DNA from: Cucumis sativus
Taxonomy: Eukaryota; Streptophyta; Magnoliopsida; Cucurbitales; Cucurbitaceae
Direction of reading: 5' to 3'
Length of the DNA: 64,000 nucleotides
Assembly: GCF_000004075.3 (NCBI RefSeq)
Contig: NC_026656.2
Span: 8,804,001 to 8,868,000 of the forward strand
This document shows, in pieces, positions 13,850-25,330 of the stretch (position 1 is the stretch's first letter; each line of letters begins with the position of its first letter). The position numbers and the translations under genes are program-made. The notes under the pieces were generated by a model. The model ran no database searches and was not told the DNA's origin. It was given only the letters and a program-made list of their open reading frames with translations.

Positions 13850-16330
13850 TCACTGAATTCCCAGAGCTTGGATCCTCTTAACCAGTGACAAAGAAGTTGC
13901 ATTTCTCTGTTTCCAACCTTCTAGGCTCTCCATTTTTTCTTCCATAGTGAAGCATTCGTCACTTCCATCTAATATTTTAACTATCTGCCTCATTTTTGGT
14001 CGTGAATCTGGGTTTGAGTGAGTACATGCGATTCCTAATCTCAACAGTCTCATCAGTTCTTTGTGGTTGTATTCTCCATTCATCCTTATATCAGCAAGTT
14101 CTTCCAGTGGCCTTTTTCGGGCGAGGAATTCATGAACTTTCCTCACCAGCAATACTTCTGGCCGTCTAAAATCGACCGCCATTTGTCCAGTGATCACCTC
14201 TAGCACCACCACACCAAAGCTGTATATATCAGCTGTTGCTACCGCATCCCCGGAGTCTAAATACTCTGGTGACATGTACCCGAAAATCCCACGAACTGAT
14301 TTGTTTTTATCTATGGTTACGTGATGATTTCCGTGCTCATTTCTTGTTAGGAACTCTGCAAGGGCAAAAGAACTCAGTCTTGGGTTAAGATCAAGATCAA
14401 GAATGACAGCCGATGAGGTGATGTTCCTGTGGATGACTTGTTCATCCCATTCCTCATGAAGATAAAGAACTGCAGAAGCCAGAGATTTGATAATGTTGTA
14501 TCTATGACACCATTGCAAAGCTCTATTGTCTTGGTGGAAAAGCAGGTGGCTCAAGAGACGGTCTGCTGAATAATCGTAAACCACAAGCATCTCTCCTTGC
14601 TCTGTGCACCACCCACGAAGCTGTATTAAATTTCTATGGCGAAGACGGCCCAAGTTAAGAAGTTCATTTGAGAATCTTTCCCGCAAAGCAGGGCAAGTCT
14701 TCATTCCAAGCCGCTTCACTAGAACATGGTGGCTGCTGTCAAGGAAGCCATGGTAGGCAGTTCCAAAGTCGAGCTCCGCCACCCGTTGCGAGTCAGAGAA
14801 GTTATTGGTGGCTGAAATGATCTCCTTGAATGATATTACTCTTGGGGTTTCAATCATTTGAATAGTTTTTGATCTGTCAAGAAACCTATCAGAAGAGTTG
14901 GTGTAATTGTTACCATTCTCAGCAGTCATATATATGGTTTCTCCATTGGCTGAAACGAAATCTGAGGAACTAACTGAAGTTGTTGTTGCATCTGATCTTG
15001 TTGTTGTGGTTCTGCTACTGCTAGTGCTTCTGGTTGTGTTGCCATCGGTAGGGGAAGATAGAGAAATGTATTGAGGATGAGACTGAAACGATGGAAGAGC
15101 CGGCAAACTCCCCATCATACCACCTGAAAGTGCTTCCACAACCCATTTCATACTTGGTCTGTACTGTGGGCTTTGGAGTGTACAGAGGAGACCCAAATGG
15201 ATCAAACGCTCCATTTCAATCAGGTTATAAGACCCATCTGGCAGCCGGTTATCACCGGAGAGCAGAAGCGTGCCGTCGTCCGAGAGTTTTCGAATCCAAT
15301 CAAGCAACACAATCTGATCATCAGGACATGTAAGGTCCACCGCCCGCCGACCAGAGACCACCTCGAGAACCACAATACCAAAGCTGAAAACATCAGATTT
15401 TGCAGTGGCAATGCTTCTTCTCTGAAAACTCTCCGGTGGGAGGTACCCAATTGTGCCGCCAATTTTGGTGGTTTCCACCAGCCGGAACTGGTGGTGACCC
15501 ATCGACGGCACCCTGTTCTGGTACTCCAGTTCATGTTCCAACCACCTTGCCAACCCAAAATCACCAAGCCTAGCATTGTAATTGGAATCAAGCATCACGT
15601 TGCTGGTTTTAACATCTCTATGAATGATTTGAGTCTCTAATTGCTCATGAAGGTAGAAGAGAGCAGCAGCCAAACCACTCAGGATCTTCATTCTCTGTTT
15701 CCAACTCAGATCCGTCCCGCCGTTCTCTATCCGCCGGAAAAGTGCTCTGTCTAAGCTTCGGTTGGGCATATAATCATAAACAAGAAGCAGTTGGTCTTCA
15801 TGAACACACCAACCACGAAGCCGAACAAGATTCCGATGTCGGAGATGAGCCACCGCCACCAGCTCCGCCACAAACGTCTTCTCAAACTTCTCCCCTTTTT
15901 CAGCCAAACATTTCACAGCCACCACAGTTCCATCACTAGGCAAATATGCTCTGTAAACCTTCCCAAATCCACCGCTACCGAGAATTTCCTCTGCACTAAA
16001 TCCTTTGGTCCCTATATAGAGCTCTGCAAAACTGAAGATTCTGGGGTTGTCCCCTCCGACTTTCTCCGAAAGCTGTACCCCGTCAGTGTCGTGAAAATCA
16101 AAGGGTGGAGGTTTTCTGGGGCGACGGCCGTAGCAACAAGAATGAACCCATTTCAGGGTTTGGAATTTGAAGAGGGAATCTCGGAGAAAGGTATGAATTT
16201 GAGACCAACAATCTGGAGTGTGATGTTTGTTGGTATTTTGGTTAGGTTTTTGTAGGTGATCTTCACGATCAAGTGGCTGGACTTCATCGAAATCCGCCGG
16301 TAGAAGTAAACAGAGACGGTTCAGGTGCAT
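13850..16330 (-). CDS. LECRKS2: Tandem-kinase protein of the receptor-like kinase S.2 (LECRKS2) type; second domain looks like a pseudokinase
   Basis: Intronless, 826 residues. No signal peptide, lectin domain or transmembrane segment is visible, so it is probably cytoplasmic. Kinase 1 (about 108-390) is complete: GSGGFGKVY (118-126), the ATP-binding Lys in VAVK (140), HRDVKTSNVML (237-247), DFG (257-259), and GYLPPE (305-310). A Ser/Thr-rich linker follows (about 425-470). Kinase 2 (about 500-800) keeps the fold (VLVKRL, RNLIQLRGWC, GYMSPEYL), but its glycine loop is degraded (LDFGTAYHG), the catalytic Asp is Asn (HRN, 634-636), and DFG is replaced by SFA (654-656). This architecture matches Arabidopsis LECRKS2 (At2g32800), from recall. 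The substrate is unknown to me. The start at 16330 is the first ATG of the frame. Confidence 0.9.
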   Translation of the reverse strand: MHLNRLCLLLPADFDEVQPLDREDHLQKPNQNTNKHHTPDCWSQIHTFLRDSLFKFQTLKWVHSCCYGRRPRKPPPFDFHDTDGVQLSEKVGGDNPRIFSFAELYIGTKGFSAEEILGSGGFGKVYRAYLPSDGTVVAVKCLAEKGEKFEKTFVAELVAVAHLRHRNLVRLRGWCVHEDQLLLVYDYMPNRSLDRALFRRIENGGTDLSWKQRMKILSGLAAALFYLHEQLETQIIHRDVKTSNVMLDSNYNARLGDFGLARWLEHELEYQNRVPSMGHHQFRLVETTKIGGTIGYLPPESFQRRSIATAKSDVFSFGIVVLEVVSGRRAVDLTCPDDQIVLLDWIRKLSDDGTLLLSGDNRLPDGSYNLIEMERLIHLGLLCTLQSPQYRPSMKWVVEALSGGMMGSLPALPSFQSHPQYISLSSPTDGNTTRSTSSSRTTTTRSDATTTSVSSSDFVSANGETIYMTAENGNNYTNSSDRFLDRSKTIQMIETPRVISFKEIISATNNFSDSQRVAELDFGTAYHGFLDSSHHVLVKRLGMKTCPALRERFSNELLNLGRLRHRNLIQLRGWCTEQGEMLVVYDYSADRLLSHLLFHQDNRALQWCHRYNIIKSLASAVLYLHEEWDEQVIHRNITSSAVILDLDLNPRLSSFALAEFLTRNEHGNHHVTIDKNKSVRGIFGYMSPEYLDSGDAVATADIYSFGVVVLEVITGQMAVDFRRPEVLLVRKVHEFLARKRPLEELADIRMNGEYNHKELMRLLRLGIACTHSNPDSRPKMRQIVKILDGSDECFTMEEKMESLEGWKQRNATSLSLVKRIQALGIQ

Positions 16331-16589
16331 ATTTGGATTAGAGGAAGAAGAAGAGAAAGCAGTGTGGACATGAAGGGGAGTTTTGAGGGAAAGGTTTGAA
16401 ATGTGGCATATTTGTATTAGTTTTGGTTGAAGCCTTGAAGGAAGAAGTAGAAGAAAATAAATAAAGAATTCAAAAGATGTTAGGTTGCATGGTTGAATTG
16501 AATGTCATCTAGTAGCCAAATTAGAACCCACCCTTGTCTCTCTCTCTAAGATTATCATAATATTATTCTTCTCTACCTTTTTCTTTACC

Positions 16590-16593
<4 letters not shown>
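16331..16593 (-). other. Leader and proximal promoter of the tandem-kinase gene
   Basis: Read on the minus strand, this is the region just upstream of the kinase ATG. It holds purine/pyrimidine-rich runs and a TCTCTCTC tract. I could not place a TATA box with confidence. Confidence 0.4.

Positions 16594-16623
<30 letters not shown>
16594..16623. repeat. (AT)n microsatellite, about 15 units
   Basis: Uninterrupted AT dinucleotide run upstream of the minus-strand kinase gene. Its length probably varies between individuals. Confidence 0.9.
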
Positions 16624-16626
<3 letters not shown>

Positions 16627-16674
16627 TTAAAATACATATTTATGGAACCTTTACTTTACACATTCCGGATGGTT

Positions 16675-16684
16675 CACACGTGTG
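16675..16684. promoter_or_regulatory. G-box / ABRE-like palindrome
   Basis: CACACGTGTG contains a central CACGTG, the binding site of bZIP and bHLH factors. It lies about 345 bases upstream of the kinase start (minus strand), a plausible promoter position. Function is inferred from the motif only. Confidence 0.45.
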
Positions 16685-18477
16685 GCGTGCTTATTCGAAC
16701 AAAAACCCTATTTCTTTTTCCTCAATATCATCATATTCACCTTTTCTTTTCTTTTCTTTTCTTTTCTTACCACAAACAAACAAACAAACAAATACATACC
16801 ATACATACATATAGGTATAGAGGAGACACACGATTTTTTATTTTTGTCTATCTCCACCTACATTCGCTTTAATTTAATTCTTACCTATTTACTTCAACAT
16901 AATTCATAATTGCTTTTTTAAAAGATTTGTAAATTTAAAATAACATTTATCTTTTTCTTCCCAAAATACTTGATCACTGCCGAAGCTAGGAAAATAGAAG
17001 AAGCCGAGCTTCATGATTTTTTTTCTTTCTTTATTATTACTATTATTATTTATTATTACTATTATTATTGTTGTTATTATTATTTTTATTATTATGTGTT
17101 TGTTCCATTTTGTGTTTAATTAAATTTGATTGTTTGAAGTTATTAAAAAAAATTATTTATTCGAATGGTTGGACAATGAATTTGAGTTTTTTTTTTCTTT
17201 TTAAGAAAAATAAATGAGATTTGAGTGTTCTACTATTAATTATATATATATATCATCCAACATGGATCAAATTTTGTGTAAAAATGAAAGAAAAATTACT
17301 AAATAATTATCCTTTCCATCAAATTTATAAGGAGGAGATTAAAATGTTTTCTTTTAGAACAAATTAGGGGTGGAAACAATATCACAAACTTCTTGGTCTC
17401 AAATAAAGTGTTATTTATTGGTCAACTAAAAAACGAATAGATTCTTTCAAATAATATGTATTCTATATCATATTAATTAATGTATAGTTTTTAGTAGAAT
17501 AAATATCTAATATGATATATAATACATGAACTTTCCATTTTAAGAATGAGAAAAAACGTTATTAAGTTCTAGTCCATCGTTGGTTTAAATATTAGTATCA
17601 TATGTGTTTCATTTTAAAAAATAATCATAATTAAGCAGTGTCATATTCTTAAAAAAGAAAATATAATAATAATATTCAAAGAGGGAAGAAATGAGTGGAA
17701 GAGAATGAAGGTCAAGAATTTGATACATTGTTATTATCCTTAAAATACGAAATTTCTTATTTTAATTTGTATATCTTAATTTTAAATAAAATGGAAGCTT
17801 CCTGCTAAGAAATGTGCATTACACGTCTCATCCTTTCATGGAAAAATTTGAACTTCATTCATTATTTTTTCTATTTTAAAACAAAAATTCTCTTACATAA
17901 TCTATTTTTAACTTTCCTAACAACATCTCTACTATTGTTTGTCATTATTTGTCAAAAATCTTAAAAAGTAATGTAAAGAATTGTCGGGTTGATTGAAGTT
18001 GATTAAACAAATTAATAATTTCACTTACCCAAAAAAAATCAATACTGTAATTTATATGTATCAATTCTCATGTCTATTTGATCATTATTTTAATTAAGAA
18101 AACAAATTTAAAGTTATGGACTTCCAACCAAAATTTAAGGTTATTGTAAAAATACAAGCTTTTAAAGTTTAAGTTTATGAATATTTTATATAATGAATAA
18201 AAGAAGAGAAATTATGAATTTTAAAAAATAGGTGAATGGATAAGGTATAAAATATAAATTATTAAATTTCACCAAATACAAAATAGAGAAAATTCAAAAG
18301 GGAAAAGACTTGAATAGTAATGAATTATTTCACAAATATTCCTTTTGGAAACCATTCAAATAAGAATATTTTTATTTAAAGAAATGATGTCAAAAATTCA
18401 AATAAAGAAAACCAACCTTTTTAATTTTGGAAACTTAAAAAAACGAAATAATTAATTAATTTGGAGAAAAAAAAAAA
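16685..18477. other. AT-rich intergenic region with simple repeats
   Basis: Contains (TTTTC)n at about 16745-16768, (AAAC)n at about 16773-16790, and an interrupted (ATT)n tract at about 17033-17095. No coding signal. Confidence 0.6.
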
Positions 18478-18489
18478 GTGAAGCAAATG

Positions 18490-18660
18490 GATGGACCACG
18501 TGGGAAGGCGGGGTCCGGTCCAAAACAGACGACTAACCCTCAGAAGGTCACCCGGCTGTCACGTACTATCCGCCAATGCGCCAATCACGCTCCAATCTCA
18601 TTCTTACCCTCAGAGATGACTGTCACCAAAACCTCCCATAACTGTCACAGTCCCTATAGC
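18490..18660 (+). promoter_or_regulatory. GC-rich island with G-box and CCAAT motifs, promoter-like
   Basis: The island stands out sharply from AT-rich flanks. It carries CCACGTGG (about 18497-18504), GGGTCCGGTCC, and two CCAAT motifs (GCCAATGCGCCAATCACG). A TATA-like run TTAATATATATTTATA follows at about 18707-18722. This is the usual order of a plant promoter read on the plus strand, yet no protein-coding gene follows. It may drive a non-coding transcript, or be a relic. Confidence 0.35.
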
Positions 18661-18722
18661 TTTTTTCTTTATTATTATTTAATTATACTTATAATTAATT
18701 ATCATCTTAATATATATTTATA

Positions 18723-20985
18723 CGTCAAATCAAATATACGCGCAAGTTTTTGTTTTTTCTTATTGACTTTAATTATTTTTATTAATATTCATTTTCGATT
18801 CAGATAATTTGGGGGAGAAATTTCAAAAGGGTGGACACAACTTTAATTTTATAAATATGTGTTTAACACTATACTAACTTTAATAAAGCATAACACAAAG
18901 TAAATTCATAAAATTATATTTTTTATTTTCTACACCTTTCTTATTTCGTCTTACACTATTATTAAAAAGGAATTAAAAAAGTTGTAATTATGAAACTTTA
19001 AGCGTTGTTTTTTGTTTTGTGTAAAAAAAATTCCTTTAATAACCTTTTTTTTTTTTTACTTTGAAAATATTTTTTCTCTTAATTTTTTTCCTTCTTTCAT
19101 AGTTCAAGTATAATTTAGTTATATTATCTAACGTTTATACATGGTCTATTATAGAAACAAAATTTTCTAACAATAATATAATTTTTTTTATCCTTTAAAT
19201 AATGTAGTCTAAATTTGACATACATTGTTATTGATCACTTGAGTTATTCGCTTAGATTCAACTTTATCATAGGAAGGGAAGCTATTTAGATATTTAAATA
19301 AATACATTTTATTTATTTATATAAAAAGAAAAATAAATTATATATTTTCAATATTTGATATTGTTTTAGGTGTCCTCTAAATTTAAAATTCAAAACTAAT
19401 ATATTATATAAATAAATACAAATATTAAAACCGTTTTAATTTAAAGTTAATAATACGTAAATCAATTATAATTTTTTTAAAAAAACAATGTTTTTAAAAG
19501 ATGAAAAAAAAAGAAGAAAAAACAAGAATATTAAAAGGTTAACAACTTGATTAACCAAATAGGATGATTTTGAAGTTATAAAAAGAGAGGTTCCAAGAAT
19601 TCCTACCCCCACTTAAGTTAGAACAATATGAAATAAGTTAGTGTTGAAGTGTTGAAGATACTAAACGAAGTATTATTGAGTTAAATCATTTTTAAGAGAT
19701 AGGCCTGCATTTAAATGGTGCAGGTGGAAGTTGAAGCATGCTATCATAATCAATGCAAAAATTATTCATTTTTTTTTCAAAAATTAATTCCTTCCTTAAA
19801 TACTTCTCGATCACCACACTACTTTTTGACTTTTGAATTTCTTTCTTCTTCTTATTATTATTATAAAAATATGGATAAATTGAATTGTTGAATTCAAATA
19901 TATATATTGAATTAAAATCCTACGTGCAAACACCAGAAAAAGAAAACCTTATAATATACAGTATACCAACATGAACAAAGCTATAAAGGAGTTCATACAT
20001 TTTCTTTCTTTTAAAAAAAAAGGTTTAAACATGAAAGCTCACCAAATCCATGAAAAAAATAATTGAAAGATATATAAACCTTAAAAACAAAATTACTTTA
20101 GATTTAAGAAAGTTTAAAATCATTACTATAAACGAGGTGAAGGTTACTAAAAGATTAATCAAATCTAATACATACATGTATATATTAAAGCATTTTTAAT
20201 CAAAATTAATTCATTCCTTAAATAATATATGAAAGGTAAATAGTTTTATTATTATTATTATTATTATTATTCTTAGAAAAGTCTTTTTTTTTTTTCTCTT
20301 GTCAAAATATAGGTGAAGAAGTTGAAAATAGAAATGGATATATATGTAAAGGAAATTGAGGAGGTGTACTTTTATTAGCATTTATCGTTTTGAGTTTACA
20401 AATGCTTTTTGTTAGTTGAGAGCTGGAGTTCGGTTACCTACTCTTCATATCTATATATGAATATATATATAGACATATTTTCTCTCTCTCTCTCTCTTTT
20501 TTTTTTTTTTAATTTATGGAAAATATATTATTTCTTTAATTATAGAAGAGATATTTGTGTTTACTCTTGGTGGGAGAATTAGATGGAGGAATTTCAACAC
20601 ACCTTTATTCATTTCTGTCTTTCCCCTTAAATAATTATTTTTTAAATTAAAAAAATTCACTTTGGTTGGAAAGTTTTTATTAATTAGATTAAGAAGAAGA
20701 AATAAATAAATGTCTTATAGTAAGAATTTCACTTTCCATGTAAAAAGAGAATAAGGAATTGGATGTTAGTTTTTCTTTAGCATGACAACTCCAAAGGCAA
20801 AGTAAAATCTGTTTACTATGACAATTATATATCTCACAAGATGAATGGAAATATAAAAAATTGTCACAAAATAGAAAATTTCACGTTTTTTGCAGGAAAG
20901 ATGGAATTTTTCGGAAAACACTTTCCGCAACAGTTATTTGATGTCATAGAATGTTACCATTAAAAAATTTATTATTTTATATTTA
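18723..20985. other. AT-rich intergenic region
   Basis: No ORF or RNA gene recognised. Simple tracts include (ATT)n near 20247-20270 and (CT)n near 20482-20500. I looked for microRNA-type hairpins of the well-known families and found none. Confidence 0.5.
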
Positions 20986-20989
20986 AAAA

Positions 20990-21310
20990 GTTAAAATTAC
21001 ATATTTGTATTTTAAAAGAAACACAATTTCCCCTTCTAATTTTTCCCCAAAATTTTTCCCCAATTTCTTCCTCCCATCCGCGTGCGTTCTCCCCTAAATT
21101 TTCCCCATTCCTCCCGTCCGTGTTTCTCCCCATTCCGGTCATCTTAAGTCTCGTCGCCACCACTGCCCCCTCCTGCCCGTTCGTCCAAACCTCCTCCTCC
21201 TCACCACCACCACCCCGTCGCCACCACCCCGTATTCTCCAAACCTCTGCAATCAACCTGAAGCTTCAAATTGTGGGCGTCGGTCGTCACCCCTCCGCCGG
21301 TAAGCTTCTC
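20990..21310 (+). other. C-rich, exon-like segment (possible first exon of an unknown transcript)
   Basis: A C-rich, CTCC/CACC-repeating stretch ends in a good donor site, CGCCG followed by GTAAGC at 21300. It resembles a plant 5'UTR exon. No matching downstream coding exon was found. It could also be the end of a Mutator-type element. Readings in both strands are low-complexity. Confidence 0.3.
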
Positions 21311-22699
21311 TTCCTTATTTTTTTTTCTCTCTCTATGAAGTTCTTCTTCGTCTCCATAGGATTGTTTTTTGAGTTTCAGTTTTTCCCAATTTGTCGGTCA
21401 TTAATCGTTGAATTTATGTTATATGACCTTAATTCGTTCTTGCAACTACATGAGATTATTTTGTGAGTTTGAGTTATGCTCAATTTCTGTTTTCTAATTG
21501 TTGATTTCTCTTGAATTTTAATTTTTGGCAGTGTACTGTGGTACAATCTAAAATTGGTCTAATTACTTGTACAATGTAAACCAAACTACTTATACAAACC
21601 TACCCTAATCAACTAACTAAAGACAAACTATTGTTATAATTAATTGTCAACTAATTCCCTTCATCATTCATCATGTCTGTAAAGGAAATTGTCCTTCAAT
21701 TGAGTGTAAAACTTGAAATAACAAAGGTTTTATGCTAATTTGGGGTTGTTGAACCCAGTCCAGAAGTTTCCTTCAAGATGGTTCCATCACTAAGGTGCTA
21801 ATGAGACAACCTTTCAAATTAATGTAACAAATTCCATTAGTTTTCATCATGGCATTCGAGTGGTTCGTTTAATAGGGACCAAAGTCGACAAAATCCAATA
21901 GGGGAGGTCTGAATTGACTCAAGTCTTAGGAGAATGTTTCATGGTATTTGAGTGTTAATATGTGGATTTGTTTCTCTGAATCTTAAGTATAATGTTTCTT
22001 TCTCAATGATTGTTTACGAGGAACATTTGATTTTGGGCATTTCTTTTCATATAGCACATTTTTGTTATAAATTCAAAAGTTTGATCTTTCATTAGAAGGA
22101 GAAAAATCAGCATCATATTTAGATAAGAATTTGATGAGCTCTGATATATAGATGTGAGAAATTATGGGTGGATTGAAAAGTTGAACAATACCGCTCATAT
22201 CTTTGGTTTTGAAATTTAGAGGATCATTGGAGTTATGAAGTATTCTTTAGTATACTTTTAAGACTAAGCTGAAAACCAGCCGTTAGGACTAAGTTTGATG
22301 TTGATTACATGTAAACCCCAAACCCTAAGGAACTTAGATTTTTTATAAAAAAAAAGCTTGAAAGGGTTTTGATTTCAAGTGATGTTAACATAGGGAAGTA
22401 GACTTGATAAACTTGATAAGTGTGTTATGATGGGTAAAAGAATGGAAGATCAAGTGGTTGTGGTTTAAAAGCTAAAGAGAAATAAAGTTGGAAGAGGAAA
22501 ATTTTTGGCTAAGTATCAAAGAATAGCACATTTGGCATCTCGAGATGTGTCTAGGCGTTTTGGGTTGGCTTGGCAAAATAGCTATAGAGGTTAGAAAGGG
22601 TTTTGGGTGTTTATGGTTGGCGAGAAAGAAGGATTATAAAAATTAGACATTTTAGCTAATTAACTCCAGAAAAGGAATTTCTCACACCTCACTTGGACA
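21311..22699. other. Non-coding stretch after the exon-like segment
   Basis: Composition is less AT-rich than the typical intergenic DNA here, like an intron or old transposon. No ORF. No motif I can name. Confidence 0.4.
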
Positions 22700-23530
22700 T
22701 TTTCACTCAAATTGTTCTTAAAAGTTAAAAAATTATGTCTAGTTTATTGAAGAGGGCTGTTAGGTGTTTTGGATGCGAGAAAGTTGGTGTTTTGGATAAG
22801 AGAAGGTAATAAGGTTAGTTCTTGAGTGAATTTGAGAAAGATGCACTCCCAGAAGGCTACATAATTCATAATTACCGTTTTACTCTGAAATTTTGAGATA
22901 CAAAAGTTAACTCATTTCATAACAACTTTTTTAGAATGAAGTTTTATCAAAAAAGTTATGAATTTTAAGTTATAGTTTTTCTAAGTCGGGTTATGTAGTC
23001 TGGGCGAGAAATTAGGCGAGATGATCATGGAGGCTAGCTTTGCGTTTTGGATAACTATGTGGCATGATTAAGACAACCAATTTAAGGAGTAAGTGAAGTG
23101 TTAAAGCCTTGTTAGCATGCATTTAAGTTGTGAAGTAAGGAGGAGGTGCCTTAATGAGGTTTAAGGTGGATTTAAGCAATGATGAGGTGTCAACTTGTAC
23201 TCATGCAAGGAACTCTATAAATAGGCTAACTTCACTATTAAATTTCTCAGAATCCACTCGTGCTTTATGAGTAAAATTACTCTCAAAAGTTTTTATTTTG
23301 AGTATATTTTATGTATTGGAGCTGCTAGTTTAATTTGAGTAAGGGAGGATTGAGTTTAAGTTGAAGAAATTAAGGAAGGTCATAATTCGGGTGATTCTGA
23401 GCAATGTGGACTTCCAGACGACTGTAGAGTTCATCCGTTGGAATTTGAAGCTAAAATTTTGGGGTAAGAATATTAAGCAGTTTTTCTAACTACTTTGTAA
23501 AAGAAAATATTTTCATTTGAGTTATGGATT
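22700..23530 (+). mobile_element. LTR-like remnant with TATA box
   Basis: A mixed-composition stretch without ORFs has a clear promoter box CTCTATAAATAGG at about 23212-23224, followed by a transcribed-looking segment. This is how the U3/R part of a plant LTR looks. A similar, diverged stretch lies at 43495-44000. Ends (TG...CA) and target duplication could not be fixed, so this may be a solo LTR or part of a larger element. Confidence 0.35.
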
Positions 23531-25330
23531 TATAGTTTAAAGCTTTAAAGTTGAGGTAAGGTTCTCGCCGAAAATGAGCTTTTGAGTAGTAGAGGTTGTT
23601 GATCGAGAGGTGGGTTGTGGTAGGCCAGATGGGCGAGATGTTTTAAGTTTAGTAAGGTTATTAGTATGATGTTTTGGACTGGCGTTGGACGCACAGGACG
23701 TGATGCCAGCCCTGCGCACAAAGAGGACACACGTGAGGGGCTATGCGAGATGCCAGGCACGCAGACAAGTGAGGTGCATGGTGTGCCCGTGCATGAGGTT
23801 AATTTGCTAATTAATCTAAAGAGAATTAACATGTCATCAATATAATTAGCATCCATGTCATCACATAATGGTGTAATAAGCATTTTGTTAACTTACCTAA
23901 GGAGCGTTTAAAAATATTTTGCAAATATGAGGAACTAAAGTGTTTGTTTTGAAACTTCAGGGACCAAAAGTATGCTTTTGGTCCTTGTATATCATTATTG
24001 CCTAATTAGAGGGCATTTATTATTTGAATGATCTATGAAGTTTAATGTTTATTTGGCTTGAGCTTTAGGCATTAAAGATGTTTTTGGTTCATTAAGTTTG
24101 GAAAATGCAGCTAACTACTATGTAGTTTTGTATTTGAAGCGTAAACATGTTAGATGGATTTATTATGAGCATGTTAGATGGGTTCACTAAGAAGATTATT
24201 ATTGGTCCTACCCTTGTGAGCATACTGTATAGTGAATATGGTTAGTTGGGGTCTTTTTTTTTTCTTTTTGTAAATATTGGTCCTAAATCATTTTCTTTCA
24301 TTTCAACCCAAATACATTGTTAACCATGAATTTTTAATATATATATTTTGGTCTTTTTGTTTGGCTTGTTCATTTTCTTTGAGCTTGACTTGAACATAGT
24401 AATTCATCTGCGATTATCAGTATCAGTTATATAAGTAATATGACATTGTTTTTCTTGATCCTCTTCTTCCAGCTTGGAGTTTACGGGCTTCTTGTTCCTT
24501 TTCTACAGGGATTTGAGGTTTTGGTGGTTTTTCTATCCCTCTTTTTTGTTGCTCATCTTCTTGATAAGTGATTATTGATGGATTCCATGGAGCATATACT
24601 GGATCACTTTAATGTCATGTTGAAGATTTGAGAGTGCTTTTGAAGTCCAAAACTGAAAACTTTGGTGTCACAACAAGCAACTCAATTGAATGCACTTATG
24701 TATTTTCTGTGAAACTATCAATATTCAGGGGTGGATCCAATGTTTTTTTTTTGGGGGTAATTATGCTGTCATGGAAGATTTTTATGGAATGACATGATGA
24801 AATGCTTTTATATATGGAATCTTCATTTCAATATTAATTGTTCTCCAGGTTTTTTTTGCTTGATATATAAACGGTTGGAAAATATTAAGTTATATGAAGA
24901 AAATTTTAAAAAACTTAATAAACTAAAAAAACTCCCAACGAGCTAGAACCGTCGAAAGATGTTATCACCGTTTATATCATCTGTCGATGGTCTTGTCGAG
25001 AGATTCTCGAAAACTTATTTGGTTTTCATGGATATCTTCTTATTGACAAAGAGAAGCGTTGGAATAAATGGTATCTCTTGACTGAGTAAAATACAATATC
25101 ATCGAAAGATACAAATTACCAACACCATATTGTTGGCGTTGACAGTTGAGCATATTTGTTGACAGGGTATTGCTACGTCAAGAGATGAACTTTTCTCATA
25201 ACCACATTATCGACGATTTTCTTGCGTAGACGTATTATCTACAAACGATATGTATGAGTCTACCGATGATGCTTTTGTGTGTGAATAAATAGGTGTTTTG
25301 TTTCGGTGAAAGTTAGGTCAAAAAGATTCA
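23531..25330. other. Repeat-derived non-coding DNA
   Basis: A GC-richer segment at about 23640-23800 with GCAC/CACG wording looks LTR-derived. At about 23940-23990, GGGACCAAAAGTATG is followed by CTTTTGGTCC, a short inverted repeat typical of plant transposon ends. Near 24470-24700 there is an exon-like stretch (acceptor TTTTCTACAG at 24500-24509) with only a very short ATG reading at 24579. From 24930 to 25300 the sequence is enriched in CGA words without coding potential. Confidence 0.35.

Noticed and set aside
13647..13856. Small plus-strand protein with a hydrophobic C-terminus
   Set aside because: Overlaps the 3' end of the kinase gene and has no supporting signal.
15173..16255. Several plus-strand ORFs (up to 155 codons) inside the kinase gene
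   Set aside because: Antisense shadows of a conserved kinase domain; no motif of their own.
19560..20480. microRNA precursor
   Set aside because: No match to the well-known mature microRNAs I could check by eye, and no convincing long hairpin.
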